From Oscillospiraceae bacterium (GTDB taxonomy: Bacteria; Bacillota; Clostridia; Oscillospirales; Acutalibacteraceae), in assembly GCA_902782805.1 (NCBI GenBank), contig CACZON010000004.1, forward strand, positions 1 to 29,275: DNA of 29,275 nt, written 5' to 3'. The translations under genes and the position numbers were made by a program. The notes under the pieces were generated by a model. The model was not told the DNA's origin, ran no database searches, and worked only from the letters and a program-made list of their open reading frames with translations. Positions 21,673 to 28,498 of this stretch are shown here, in pieces; position 1 is the first letter of the stretch; each line of letters begins with the position of its first letter.

Positions 21673-22647
21673 TCAGTAATCAAGGGCAAAGGTCTCCGGA
21701 GCCGCCGTGCGCGACGCATCGGGTACAAAGGAAGGATCGGTCTGCTTCTTCAGTTCGATATGCGGCTCCCCGCGGAAGTAGCTCGCGCTTTTATCCCCGG
21801 AAACGGCAAGATCCTCCTTCTGCCAGACGATGGTCAGGTATGGCAGCGGTTCATTGAGCGTCAGCTTGTAATCCGGCCTGTACGGGGGATGCAGCGTCAG
21901 CCGGACTTTCCCCTCAAATCCTTCGCCGGTCACCGTCGCGAGAATTTTCGCTTCGCCTGTCCCCCCGACGAACGAAAGGAACGCCTCTTCGCTTTCGAGC
22001 GCCTTCTCCAGCGCGGAATCCTGAACCGCGTATTTTTCCCGGAGCTCTTCGTAAACCGCCTTCACGACCGGGTAGAATTCCTCTGTACTCTTCTGATGGG
22101 TGCACCATCCGAACGAAAACAGTTCGCACACCGGATTGTCCCACGCTTTTTGAAGATACAGCTGCCGGACGGAGAACTGAGCGCCGTACATTGAAATATT
22201 CGGATTGATCTTTACGCGGCTGCCTGTCTTTGTGAGGCCTTCAGTGGTAAAAAATTCGTTTTCCAGATCCCAGTCGTTGTGGCATATCCGGTCCTGTTCC
22301 GTGACCATATCCAGGAAAATGGCGTCTTTCGGCACGTTCTTGCCGGCAATTTCTGCGTAAGCCTTTTCCCCGCCGAAGAGGGCCTCGGTATGCTCGATCA
22401 TCGTGCTCTCAATATCATATTCGTAACGCAGCGCGCGCTGTAATCCGAGCAGAGGATAATGATCAAGAATATTCACGATCGTGCACGGGGTAAGTTTGGA
22501 GCGGTCATATGTCTCGGAAGACTCCGTGATGATTCCCTCTCCCATCTGCTCGAGCGCGGCTTCCGCCCGCCCGCTGCAGCCGGAAAAGGAAGTCAGCAGA
22601 ATCGCGGCAAAAAGGAGTATTGCGAGCCATCTCAAACGGTTATTCAT
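21673..22647 (-). CDS. Lipoprotein of unknown function, FALDY paralog 1 (last of three)
   Basis: A 324-residue exported lipoprotein: LRWLAILLFAAILLTSFSGC is a signal segment with lipobox SFSGC (Cys24). I do not recognise the family. The C-terminal third resembles the two upstream genes: ALESEEAFLSFV, then GFEGKVRLTLHPP, then LPYLTIVWQKEDLAV, and the protein ends in ETFALDY. The N-terminal two thirds are more diverged, with four further cysteines (TPC, RIC, PVC, GWC) that the other two lack and that could form disulfides. A ribosome binding site AAAGGAGG begins two bases after the TGA stop of the preceding paralog. The ORF is closed by a terminator. It is probably an extracellular domain held at the membrane by lipid instead of the transmembrane helix used by its paralogs. 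Confidence 0.85.
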   Translation of the reverse strand: MNNRLRWLAILLFAAILLTSFSGCSGRAEAALEQMGEGIITESSETYDRSKLTPCTIVNILDHYPLLGLQRALRYEYDIESTMIEHTEALFGGEKAYAEIAGKNVPKDAIFLDMVTEQDRICHNDWDLENEFFTTEGLTKTGSRVKINPNISMYGAQFSVRQLYLQKAWDNPVCELFSFGWCTHQKSTEEFYPVVKAVYEELREKYAVQDSALEKALESEEAFLSFVGGTGEAKILATVTGEGFEGKVRLTLHPPYRPDYKLTLNEPLPYLTIVWQKEDLAVSGDKSASYFRGEPHIELKKQTDPSFVPDASRTAAPETFALDY

Positions 22648-22663
22648 TCCTCAGCGCCTCCTT

Positions 22664-23617
22664 TCAGTAATCCAGCGCGAAGTTTTTCGGATTCGCTTCG
22701 CGCACTCTGGAAGCAGATGCTTCTATTTCATGCTTCTCCTCATAAAAGTCTTCTCCGGGGTACGGAGTATTTATGTAATACGTATCGTTTTCCACCCGGT
22801 ACTGTGCGTTGAGAAAGCATACACCGTCGTTGAAAAGCAGTGCATGGTCTGTTTTCTGCCAGACAAACACGGCGTACGGATCTCCTCTTTCGGGAATATG
22901 AACTGTAATGCGCAGCGTTCCCGGGAATGTCTCGGCGACGTAGTCCCCGATGACGGAGTATTCCTGCTTTTCGGTAAAGGGTATCCCGTTATGCCAGATC
23001 TCCGCCTGTTTTTTGTTCGCGTCGACGTACTGCCAGAAACTATCCGCGCTTTCGAGAGCCGATACTGCTGTCCGGGACGTCTCCACCGTAAACTGCCTTG
23101 TAATCTGACCGGCAGTCTCTCGGACCGCGCTGTAAAGTCCGTCGGGCGACGGATCCCGGTAAACGTACGCGGCCCCATGCATGACGCCTTCGCTGATCAG
23201 AAAGCGCGTTTCAAACGAACGACCGTACATTTCGAGCGGCTTGAAACCGTAATCGTAAAGGCTCAGAGCAGATATACCGTCTGAAGGTACCGATCCTTTC
23301 GGGTTCTCCGGATCCCCGCAGTAGAGAGAGGTCCACATCTGCGGTGCTCTGTATTCAGTCTTGTTAACGAGCCATCCAAGGCTGTCCGCAGTGAAATAAT
23401 CCTGCGGGCGGATCCGATCCTGTAAAGTCGCGCGGTCGAACGCGATAACGTTTTCGAGCGTCGGCGTTTTTCGCTCCTGCTCCGGGATCGTTTTCCATCC
23501 CTGCTGATCGGGACGGAAAGGGACCGTGATCCAGGACGTTACAAACAGAACGGCCAATAACGCGAGCGCAAGAAATACGATCAAAATCAACAGCGTATGT
23601 CTCTTTTTCACCTTCAT
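22664..23617 (-). CDS. Membrane-anchored exported protein of unknown function, FALDY paralog 2
   Basis: A 317-residue protein with a short basic N-terminus (MKVKKRHT) and one hydrophobic segment (LLILIVFLALALLAVLFVTSW, without a lipobox), so probably a single-pass anchor with an extracytoplasmic body. It is closely similar to the gene upstream throughout: TPTLENVIAFDR, IRPQDYF, LYCGDPENPKG, YGRSFETRFLISEG, ALESADSFWQYV, YSVIGDYVAETFPGTLRITV, PYAVFVWQKTDHALLF, and the end NPKNFALDY. I do not know the family. ATG 23617 has AAGGAGGG upstream. The paired cytosine-free body (only LYCGDP and VCFLN cysteines) differs from paralog 1. Second gene of the three-gene operon. Confidence 0.86.
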   Translation of the reverse strand: MKVKKRHTLLILIVFLALALLAVLFVTSWITVPFRPDQQGWKTIPEQERKTPTLENVIAFDRATLQDRIRPQDYFTADSLGWLVNKTEYRAPQMWTSLYCGDPENPKGSVPSDGISALSLYDYGFKPLEMYGRSFETRFLISEGVMHGAAYVYRDPSPDGLYSAVRETAGQITRQFTVETSRTAVSALESADSFWQYVDANKKQAEIWHNGIPFTEKQEYSVIGDYVAETFPGTLRITVHIPERGDPYAVFVWQKTDHALLFNDGVCFLNAQYRVENDTYYINTPYPGEDFYEEKHEIEASASRVREANPKNFALDY

Positions 23618-23647
23618 ACAGTTCCCTCCTTTTTTAAATCCGGGATA

Positions 23648-24577
23648 TCAGTAATCAAGAGCAAAGTTTTTCGGATATGTTTGTCTCCCCGAAGTATACT
23701 CGACGCTATTGTTTTCATCGATATAAACGTATTCTCCTTTTTTAATTGGATTCAGGGCGCATCTTTCGTATGCGCTCCCGTAAAAGAAAAGTGTATGTTT
23801 CTTTTCCTGCCAGGCAAATACAGCATAAGGCTGTTCTCCTTCCGGAAGATGAACCGTAACCCTTAGCGTGCCCTGAAAGTTTTCGCCGGTATAGTCTCCA
23901 ATTACGGTGAACGCCTGTTGAGAAACGACTTGTTTTGTGTTGCTCCAGACCTGTGTTTCGTGTTTGCTTTCATCAACAAATGTTCGAAAGCGCTCCGGGC
24001 TTTCGAGTACAGCAAGTACTGCATCGGATGTTTTTAAATCAAACTGCCGGGAAAACTGATCGGTAGTCTCTCGGATTGTTTCGTAAAGCGCATCGACCGA
24101 TTCTGCTCGACAAAGATAAGCGACGGAGTGCACGACGCCTTTGCTTTGAAATTCACTGACCAGAAAACGTATTTCAAAGGAACGGCCGAACATCAGAAAG
24201 GGCTTCTGGCTGCTGTCATAAAGCTTGCTAAACACGGGAATCCAACCTTCCGGATTTGCAGGGTCACCGCAATAGAGTGACGATTGATCCTGCGGGTCAT
24301 TGACATAAACGCCAATGCTTTCCGGGATAAAGTAGTCTTCTGGCCGAATTTTAAACTTCTCGGAAATACGATTATATTCCAACACATTTTCAAGCGTCGG
24401 TTCTTTCCACTCATTTTCAGGGATTTTTTCCCATTCCTTCTTATCGGGATTCAGAGAAATCGTAGTCAAGGAAACGATGACCAGAACGACCAGAAACGCA
24501 AGCACAAAATAAACAATCACAATCAAAAGCGTAGGTTTCTTTTTTCCTTCATGCGGATTCCTCCTTTGGCGGAGCAA
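23648..24577 (-). CDS. Membrane-anchored exported protein, FALDY paralog 3, with apparent -1 frameshift at its start
   Basis: The frame is open from TTG 24577 to the stop and resembles paralog 2 throughout: EPTLENVLEYNR, IRPEDYF, SLYCGDPANPEG, FGRSFEIRFLVSE, FTVIGDYTGENFQGTLRVTV, PYAVFAWQEKKHTLFF and the end YPKNFALDY. The N-terminus has one membrane segment (LLIVIVYFVLAFLVVLVIVS). The natural start is ATG 24552, with AAAGGAGG 7 bases upstream, but that frame stops after nine codons. One extra A in the A6 run at 24540-24545 would give MKEKKKPTLLIVIV, matching MKVKKRHTLLILIV of paralog 2. The gene is therefore frameshifted, switched off by slippage, misread in sequencing, or translated from TTG 24577 with a poor ribosome binding site. 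It is visibly more AT-rich than its neighbours and is first in the operon. Confidence 0.75.
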   Translation of the reverse strand: MLRQRRNPHEGKKKPTLLIVIVYFVLAFLVVLVIVSLTTISLNPDKKEWEKIPENEWKEPTLENVLEYNRISEKFKIRPEDYFIPESIGVYVNDPQDQSSLYCGDPANPEGWIPVFSKLYDSSQKPFLMFGRSFEIRFLVSEFQSKGVVHSVAYLCRAESVDALYETIRETTDQFSRQFDLKTSDAVLAVLESPERFRTFVDESKHETQVWSNTKQVVSQQAFTVIGDYTGENFQGTLRVTVHLPEGEQPYAVFAWQEKKHTLFFYGSAYERCALNPIKKGEYVYIDENNSVEYTSGRQTYPKNFALDY

Positions 24578-24607
24578 GGATTTGACATTCCGTAGATCTC
24601 TGCATTT

Positions 24608-24616
24608 ATTATAGCA
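24608..24616 (-). promoter_or_regulatory. Extended -10 promoter of the FALDY operon
   Basis: Minus-strand TGCTATAAT is a perfect -10 with the TGN extension. At the expected -35 position (about 24631-24636) only TTTCTT is found, so an activator or the extended -10 may replace it. The transcript would start near 24601, about 50 bases before ATG 24552. Confidence 0.75.
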
Positions 24617-24641
24617 AGCAGAGGGAGAAAAAGAAAGCTTT

Positions 24642-24677
24642 GTTACAAAGCTGTAATTATATTTTACATCTTGTAAC
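24642..24677. repeat. Nested inverted repeat upstream of the FALDY promoter
   Basis: Outer arms GTTACAA and TTGTAAC enclose inner arms TGTAA and TTACA. The 36-bp element covers about -42 to -78 relative to the inferred start, a position suited to an activator site, next to a promoter without a -35 box. It could also be a hairpin in a transcript, but no T-run follows it. Confidence 0.55.
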
Positions 24678-24691
24678 TTTTTGTTTTACGG

Positions 24692-24724
24692 AAAAAGCGG
24701 GGCAGCCGGATCCGGCTGCCCCGC
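24692..24724 (-). terminator. Intrinsic terminator of the rluA-sfp-ygjP-ogt operon
   Basis: A perfect 28-nt palindrome (24697-24724, core CAGCCGGATCCGGCTG) followed by five Ts on the minus strand, 19 bases after the ogt stop. Confidence 0.92.
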
Positions 24725-24743
24725 TCGATCTGTTTTATACCGA

Positions 24744-25214
24744 TTATCGGCAAATCTCATCAGTACCGCGTTTTTCCAGTTCCAGAAGCGCCGCTTTCAG
24801 ATCCAGCCCTGCCGCAAAACCGGTGAGCGCGCCGTTTGCGCCGATGACGCGGTGGCAGGGAATCAGGATCAGGATCGGGTTTTTCCGGTTCGCGGCGCCG
24901 ACCGCCCGTGAGAATCGCTTTCCGCCGAGCGCTTCGGCGATCTCGCCGTAGGATTGCGTCTCGCCGTAAGGAATCGCGCGAAGCGCCTCCCAGACCTTTT
25001 TCTGAAATTCGGTCCCCTTCGGGCAAACCGGCAGATCGAACACGCGGCGTTTTCCGGAAAAGTATTCTTCCAGCTCCTCTGCCGCCTTCCGGCAGAGCTC
25101 GTTCGGTCGGCTCTCGGCGGCGGTTTCGACGCGCTCGATCCGAAGGACCGCCGTCTCGCTGCATTCGATCCGCAAAACAGCTTCTTTTCGTTTGAGATAA
25201 AGGATTCCGTTCAT
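24744..25214 (-). CDS. ogt: Methylated-DNA--protein-cysteine S-methyltransferase
   Basis: A suicide repair protein that removes alkyl groups from O6-methylguanine and O4-methylthymine in DNA by moving them to its own cysteine. The 156-residue protein has the active-site motif ILIPCHRVIGANGALTGFAAG, with the acceptor Cys in PCHRV. Before it come the conserved helix-turn-helix recognition region (PYGETQSYGEIAEALGGKRF, then RAVGAANRKNP) and FQKKVWEALRAIPYGET. ATG 25214 overlaps the stop of the metallopeptidase gene in an ATGA and has GGGGAAGGA directly upstream. Last gene of a four-gene run. Confidence 0.95.
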   Translation of the reverse strand: MNGILYLKRKEAVLRIECSETAVLRIERVETAAESRPNELCRKAAEELEEYFSGKRRVFDLPVCPKGTEFQKKVWEALRAIPYGETQSYGEIAEALGGKRFSRAVGAANRKNPILILIPCHRVIGANGALTGFAAGLDLKAALLELEKRGTDEICR

Positions 25215-25732
25215 TTCCTTCCCCTCAGGATCGCGATCCGTTCCCGGTAATCCGGGAGGATTTTTTCGATTTCGCGGTAAAACGCCGCGGAATGGTTCGC
25301 CTTGAGCAGATGCGCCAGCTCGTGGACGACAACGTAATCGATCGCTTCTTCCGGATAGGCCATCAACCGCCAGGAAAAACAGATCCCGCCTTTGGCGCTG
25401 CAGGAGCCGAAGCGCGTTTTCGCACCGGTGATCTTCAGCGAGCTCGCCTTGAGCCCCATGCGCTTTTCGTAGAAGGCAAGCTTTCCGGGAAGAATCTCCC
25501 GCGCTTTTTTCCGAAGTTCGGCTTCCCGTTCATCGACCGCTGCGTTGAATACCCGGCGCGCCGCCTGTTTTTCAAGCGCGCTTTCAATCCAGCTTCGGTG
25601 CTTTTCAAGGAACGCTTCGAGTTCCCGTTCGGGGAAACGCCGCGGAACGCGGGCTATCACCTTTCCCTCGCGCGTTATCTCGATCGCGGCGGTGCGGCGG
25701 CCGCTGCGGATCACTTCTACCCGATCATCCAT
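25211..25732 (-). CDS. YgjP-like (DUF45) zinc metallopeptidase
   Basis: A 173-residue soluble protein of the YgjP/DUF45 family, distantly related to SprT and M48 peptidases. The zinc site is complete: HELAHLLKANHSAAFY holds the HExxH-type HELAH and the downstream His of NHSxxFY. Preceding it are the family's KTRFGSCSAKGGICFSWRLM and EEAIDYVVVHELAHL segments. The N-terminal beta-rich part (SGRRTAAIEITREGKVIARV PRR) is also typical. The substrate is unknown. The start at 25732 is preceded by GGAGGTAAT. It sits between the Sfp-type gene (19 bases) and ogt (overlap). Confidence 0.92.
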   Translation of the reverse strand: MDDRVEVIRSGRRTAAIEITREGKVIARVPRRFPERELEAFLEKHRSWIESALEKQAARRVFNAAVDEREAELRKKAREILPGKLAFYEKRMGLKASSLKITGAKTRFGSCSAKGGICFSWRLMAYPEEAIDYVVVHELAHLLKANHSAAFYREIEKILPDYRERIAILRGRK

Positions 25733-25751
25733 ATTACCTCCGTCGATCGTT

Positions 25752-26393
25752 TCACGATTCTTCCAGATCTTCCAGTGAAAGCGCCGCCTTCACGAGCTTT
25801 TCGAGGGTCAGAATCTCAAATTCCGGCTTTTCCGGCGTTTTTGTCGCCATGGTAAGGAAGTATTCGCCGACTTTGCGGCTATCAAAGAAAACGTCCTGCA
25901 TGGAAGCGGTATCTGCCGAGAGGATCCCGGCGAGCCCCTCGCCGCGGAGTTTCAGAAGCGCTTCCTTTTTTGTCCAGATCAGAACCGGATCCGCGCCGGC
26001 TTCGATCTGTGCTTTTTCTCCCTCGGAGTAATAGCGCTCAATGAGATTTCGGCGCATTCTGCGCGGTTTTTCAAGGTCGACTCCGACCGGCGAGCGATCG
26101 CAGGCAAACGCGAAGGCTCCCGCGGTATGGGCAAAATTGAAAAAGAGCGCGTTGCCGAGGAGGTACGGCTTTTGCTCGCGCGTTACGGCAAACTGCAGTT
26201 CCCGGTTGTCTCTCCCGAGCGCTGCCGCAAGGTACGCGCGCGTATAAACCGCGGGCAAAAGGCGCAGCGCGGCGGCTTCTTCGCCCTTCTGCCGGAGGAA
26301 GATCCGACGGCGATCGGGCGAGACTTTTTTGAGGAGCGCTTCGGCAAGCTCCTTCGGCAAAGGCTCCGTCAGCTGAAATAGCGTAAGATACAT
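25752..26393 (-). CDS. Sfp-type 4'-phosphopantetheinyl transferase
   Basis: Transfers the 4'-phosphopantetheine arm of CoA to a serine of carrier proteins. The 213-residue pseudo-dimeric enzyme has the Sfp-family motifs: PYLLGNALFFNFAHTAG (normally F-N-x-S-H-S/T; here FNFAHT), VGVDLEKPRRM with the Mg-binding Asp and following Glu, and WTKKEALLKLRGEGL with the WxxKEA core. It is a little shorter than Bacillus Sfp (224 residues). No PKS or NRPS gene is nearby, so it may serve the fatty-acid carrier protein or a system elsewhere. ATG 26393 comes one base after the upstream stop and has GGAGG 7-8 bases before it. Confidence 0.93.
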   Translation of the reverse strand: MYLTLFQLTEPLPKELAEALLKKVSPDRRRIFLRQKGEEAAALRLLPAVYTRAYLAAALGRDNRELQFAVTREQKPYLLGNALFFNFAHTAGAFAFACDRSPVGVDLEKPRRMRRNLIERYYSEGEKAQIEAGADPVLIWTKKEALLKLRGEGLAGILSADTASMQDVFFDSRKVGEYFLTMATKTPEKPEFEILTLEKLVKAALSLEDLEES

Positions 26394-26394
26394 C

Positions 26395-27273
26395 TTATTC
26401 CTCCGGGAAAAACCGTTTCATATCCTCCGGCAGCGGACATTCGATTGAAAGCTCTTTGCCGGAAACGGGATGGCACATCGAAAGCCGGGCACTGTGGAGC
26501 GCCGGGCGCGTGATCTCGGGCGATTCCTGCCCGTAGAGCCAATCGCCGAGGAGCGGATGGCCGATCGCGGAAAGATGGACGCGCAGCTGATGCGTCCGGC
26601 CGCTGAGCGGCTTAAGGCGAACAAGCGAAAGGCCGTTTTTCTCCGATAATACTTCGTACTGCGTCAAAGCCGGTTTTCCGCTTTCGGAAACGATCCGCCG
26701 CAGGCCCTCGCCGCGCGCGATCGGAAGCTCTATTTTTCCGTTTTTCTCCGGAAAGCTCCCCCGGGCAATCGCAAGATATTCGCGCGCAAAACTGCCCGTA
26801 TGCTGGGCTTTTCGCAGCGCTTCGTGGGCATAGGCGTTTTTCGCGAGGACGATAATCCCGCTCGTTCCGCGGTCGAGCCGGCTGACGAAATGGATCACCG
26901 CGTCGGCGCCGAGGTATCCGGCGGCGGCGTTCGCGAGCGCCGCTTCCCGCCCGCCTTCTTTCGAAGCGTAAACCGCCATCCCGGCCGGTTTGTTGAGGAT
27001 CAGCAGATCCTGATCCTCAAAAAGGACGTCGAGCGGAAGATACGCCGGCGCAAAGTGAGCGGCGGTTTCTTTTTCCGCAATTTCGATCGTAAGCCGGTCG
27101 CCCTCCCGAACGCGCGCGGTCGTAAAGACCGGTTCGCCGTTGAGAAGGATCCCTCTTTCACGCTTTTTGGCGCGCGTGATCGCTCCGGCAGAAACCTTCA
27201 TGCTGCCGCGCAGGATCTCCCGAACGCTTTTCCCGCCGAGCCCGGGCGGGATTTCGATCGTTAACTCTCTCAT
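26395..27273 (-). CDS. RluA family pseudouridine synthase
   Basis: Isomerises uridine to pseudouridine in rRNA or tRNA. The 292-residue protein has an N-terminal S4-like RNA-binding region (GKSVREILRGSMKVSAGAIT ... ILLNGEPV), the PDVLFEDQDLLILNKPAGM-type strand (here LDVLFEDQDLLILNKPAGM), the catalytic motif FVSRLDRGTSGIIVLAKN with the nucleophilic Asp, and LKPLSGRTHQLRVHLSAIGH, GDWLYG near the end. Which site it modifies cannot be read; RluA/C/D are alike at this level. The start at 27273 has CGGAGA upstream and lies 17 bases after a terminator, with no consensus promoter that I can place in between. It leads the rluA/sfp/ygjP/ogt run. Confidence 0.93.
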   Translation of the reverse strand: MRELTIEIPPGLGGKSVREILRGSMKVSAGAITRAKKRERGILLNGEPVFTTARVREGDRLTIEIAEKETAAHFAPAYLPLDVLFEDQDLLILNKPAGMAVYASKEGGREAALANAAAGYLGADAVIHFVSRLDRGTSGIIVLAKNAYAHEALRKAQHTGSFAREYLAIARGSFPEKNGKIELPIARGEGLRRIVSESGKPALTQYEVLSEKNGLSLVRLKPLSGRTHQLRVHLSAIGHPLLGDWLYGQESPEITRPALHSARLSMCHPVSGKELSIECPLPEDMKRFFPEE

Positions 27274-27289
27274 GATGAATCTCCGGGAT

Positions 27290-27323
27290 AAAAAAATCTG
27301 CAGGCGGTTTCCCGGCTGCAGAT
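27290..27323 (-). terminator. Terminator after the zinc-ribbon gene
   Basis: Stem 27296-27303 with 27316-27323, extended by three inner pairs, followed on the minus strand by seven Ts. It begins one base after the miniprotein stop codon and ends 17 bases before the RluA-type start. Confidence 0.87.
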
Positions 27324-27324
27324 C

Positions 27325-27486
27325 TCAATGATTTTGCTGGTCTTTCTTCAGAAGCTCGTAAAACTCCCGCTCTTCTTCGGGCGTGGCCGGGCGGAGATTG
27401 GTCTTCCCGCAAACCGGGCACCGAAGAACTTCCCCTTCCCGAGAAAAGAGGAACCCGCAGTCTTTATTCTCGCATTTGTAAACCAT
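27325..27486 (-). CDS. Zinc-ribbon miniprotein
   Basis: A 53-residue protein starting at ATG 27486 (MVYKCENKDC). The frame continues to 27546, but that stretch includes the promoter. Two cysteine pairs, YKCENKDCGFLF and LRCPVCGKTN, form a rubredoxin-like zinc ribbon, then a charged helix (TPEEEREFYELLKKDQQNH). No clear ribosome binding site is visible. It has its own consensus promoter and terminator, so it is a single-gene unit. Such ribbons occur in nucleic-acid-binding proteins and as stand-alone proteins of unknown role; nothing here narrows it. Confidence 0.8.
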   Translation of the reverse strand: MVYKCENKDCGFLFSREGEVLRCPVCGKTNLRPATPEEEREFYELLKKDQQNH

Positions 27487-27525
27487 TGGGGAACATCTGC
27501 TTTCTTTCGGAATTTTACAAAACTG

Positions 27526-27554
27526 ATTATACTCTTGAAAAATCAAAAGTTCAA
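27526..27554 (-). promoter_or_regulatory. sigma-A promoter of the zinc-ribbon gene
   Basis: Minus-strand TTGAAC (27549-27554) and TATAAT (27526-27531) with a 17-base spacer, 39 bases before the ATG. Confidence 0.85.
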
Positions 27555-27663
27555 GCCTTTTTTCGTATTTTTACTTGATTATTTGCAAAATTCAGTCTTC
27601 TTTTTTCAGTTCCTTGCCCACTTTTGCAGTTTTTTCAGCTTTTTTCGGATAGGTCGTGCGATC

Positions 27664-28404
27664 TTATTGCGGAATTTCCGCTTCGAGCGCCGCGGCGATT
27701 GCCGCGATATCGTCGTTGATCTCGAGCGCCGCGTACTCGCTGTAAGGCGTTTTCGTCTTGTTGAGCAGTACGAGATTCTCGCCGCCGAAATAGCGGATAT
27801 AGGAAGCCGCGGGATAAACCGCGAGAGAAGTTCCGATCACAAGCATCAGATCCGCGCCGGAGATCCGTTTGATTGCGCCCATCACGACCTTATCGTCGAG
27901 CGGCTCCTCGTACAGGACGACGTCCGGCTTGATGATCGCGCCGTCGAGCGGACAGCGCGGAACCCCCTGTTGGGCCATGATCTCGGAGAGCGAATAGAAT
28001 TTGCCGCACTTCGTGCAGTAGTTGCGGTGAACCGAACCGTGAAGCTCATAGACCTCGCGGTTGCCCGCGAGCTGATGAAGCCCGTCGATATTCTGGGTGA
28101 CGACGAAGACGTCCTTCCCTTGTTCCGAAAGCGATGCAAAATAGCGGTGGGCGATATTCGGCCGGGCTTCGGGGAAAATCATTTTCGTTTTGTAAAACTC
28201 GTAGAACATCTCCGGATGCTTTACGAAAAAGCTGTGGGAGATAATCTCCTCCGGTGTATACCTTCCCGCGCCTCCCTGGCGGTAAAGCCCGTTTTCCGAA
28301 CGGAAATCCGGAATCCCCGAGGGCGTGCTGATCCCGGCGCCGGTAAAGACGCAGATCGTTTTTGCCTGTTCGATCATTTCGCGAAGACGCGCGATTTTAT
28401 CCAT
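27664..28404 (-). CDS. cobB: SIR2-family NAD-dependent protein deacylase (sirtuin)
   Basis: Removes acyl groups from lysines using NAD. The 246-residue protein has the Rossmann NAD motif FTGAGISTPSGIPDFRS near residue 20, TQNIDGLHQLAG near 105 and the catalytic His in ELHGSVHRNYC. It then has the first zinc pair CTKC, IIKPDVVLYEEPLD, and GTSLAVYPAASYI near the end. The second zinc pair is incomplete: PRCPLDGAII has Cys then Asp where most family members have a second Cys. ATG 28404 is preceded by GGCGGGAGAAC; the open frame to 28446 includes the promoter. It is alone behind its own promoter. No terminator with a clear stem follows it, only A/T-rich sequence up to the next promoter. Confidence 0.94.
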   Translation of the reverse strand: MDKIARLREMIEQAKTICVFTGAGISTPSGIPDFRSENGLYRQGGAGRYTPEEIISHSFFVKHPEMFYEFYKTKMIFPEARPNIAHRYFASLSEQGKDVFVVTQNIDGLHQLAGNREVYELHGSVHRNYCTKCGKFYSLSEIMAQQGVPRCPLDGAIIKPDVVLYEEPLDDKVVMGAIKRISGADLMLVIGTSLAVYPAASYIRYFGGENLVLLNKTKTPYSEYAALEINDDIAAIAAALEAEIPQ

Positions 28405-28436
28405 GTTCTCCCGCCTTTCGTATTCTCTCTGTAACG

Positions 28437-28465
28437 ATTGTAGCATATTGCGGAGCTTAAGACAA
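28437..28465 (-). promoter_or_regulatory. sigma-A promoter of the sirtuin gene
   Basis: Minus-strand TTGTCT (28460-28465) and TACAAT (28437-28442) with a 17-base spacer; TGC before the -10 makes it an extended -10. It is 32 bases before the ATG. Confidence 0.78.
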
Positions 28466-28467
28466 TT

Positions 28468-28494
28468 CTTCCCGGAAAATTCATTTCCGGGAAG
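28468..28494. terminator. Perfect hairpin after the ECF ATPase gene
   Basis: An 11-bp perfect stem (28468-28478 with 28484-28494, arms CTTCCCGGAAA/TTTCCGGGAAG) and a 5-base loop, 4 bases after the ATPase stop. The good T-run is on the plus-strand side; on the minus strand the tail is AATTGTCTTAAG. It probably ends the ATPase operon, though it lacks a proper U-tract in that direction, and it abuts the sirtuin -35 box. Confidence 0.65.
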
Positions 28495-28498
28495 CTTT

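Noticed and set aside
27590..27663. In-frame lysine-rich reading of about 23 codons directly after the sirtuin stop codon, resembling a lost or readthrough C-terminal tail
   Set aside because: The stretch is A-rich on the minus strand, which produces lysine codons by chance, and the sirtuin already has a normal C-terminus.
27328..28434. Plus-strand open frame of 368 codons opposite the zinc-ribbon and sirtuin genes
   Set aside because: It crosses two minus-strand genes and their promoters and has no ribosome binding site or family resemblance.
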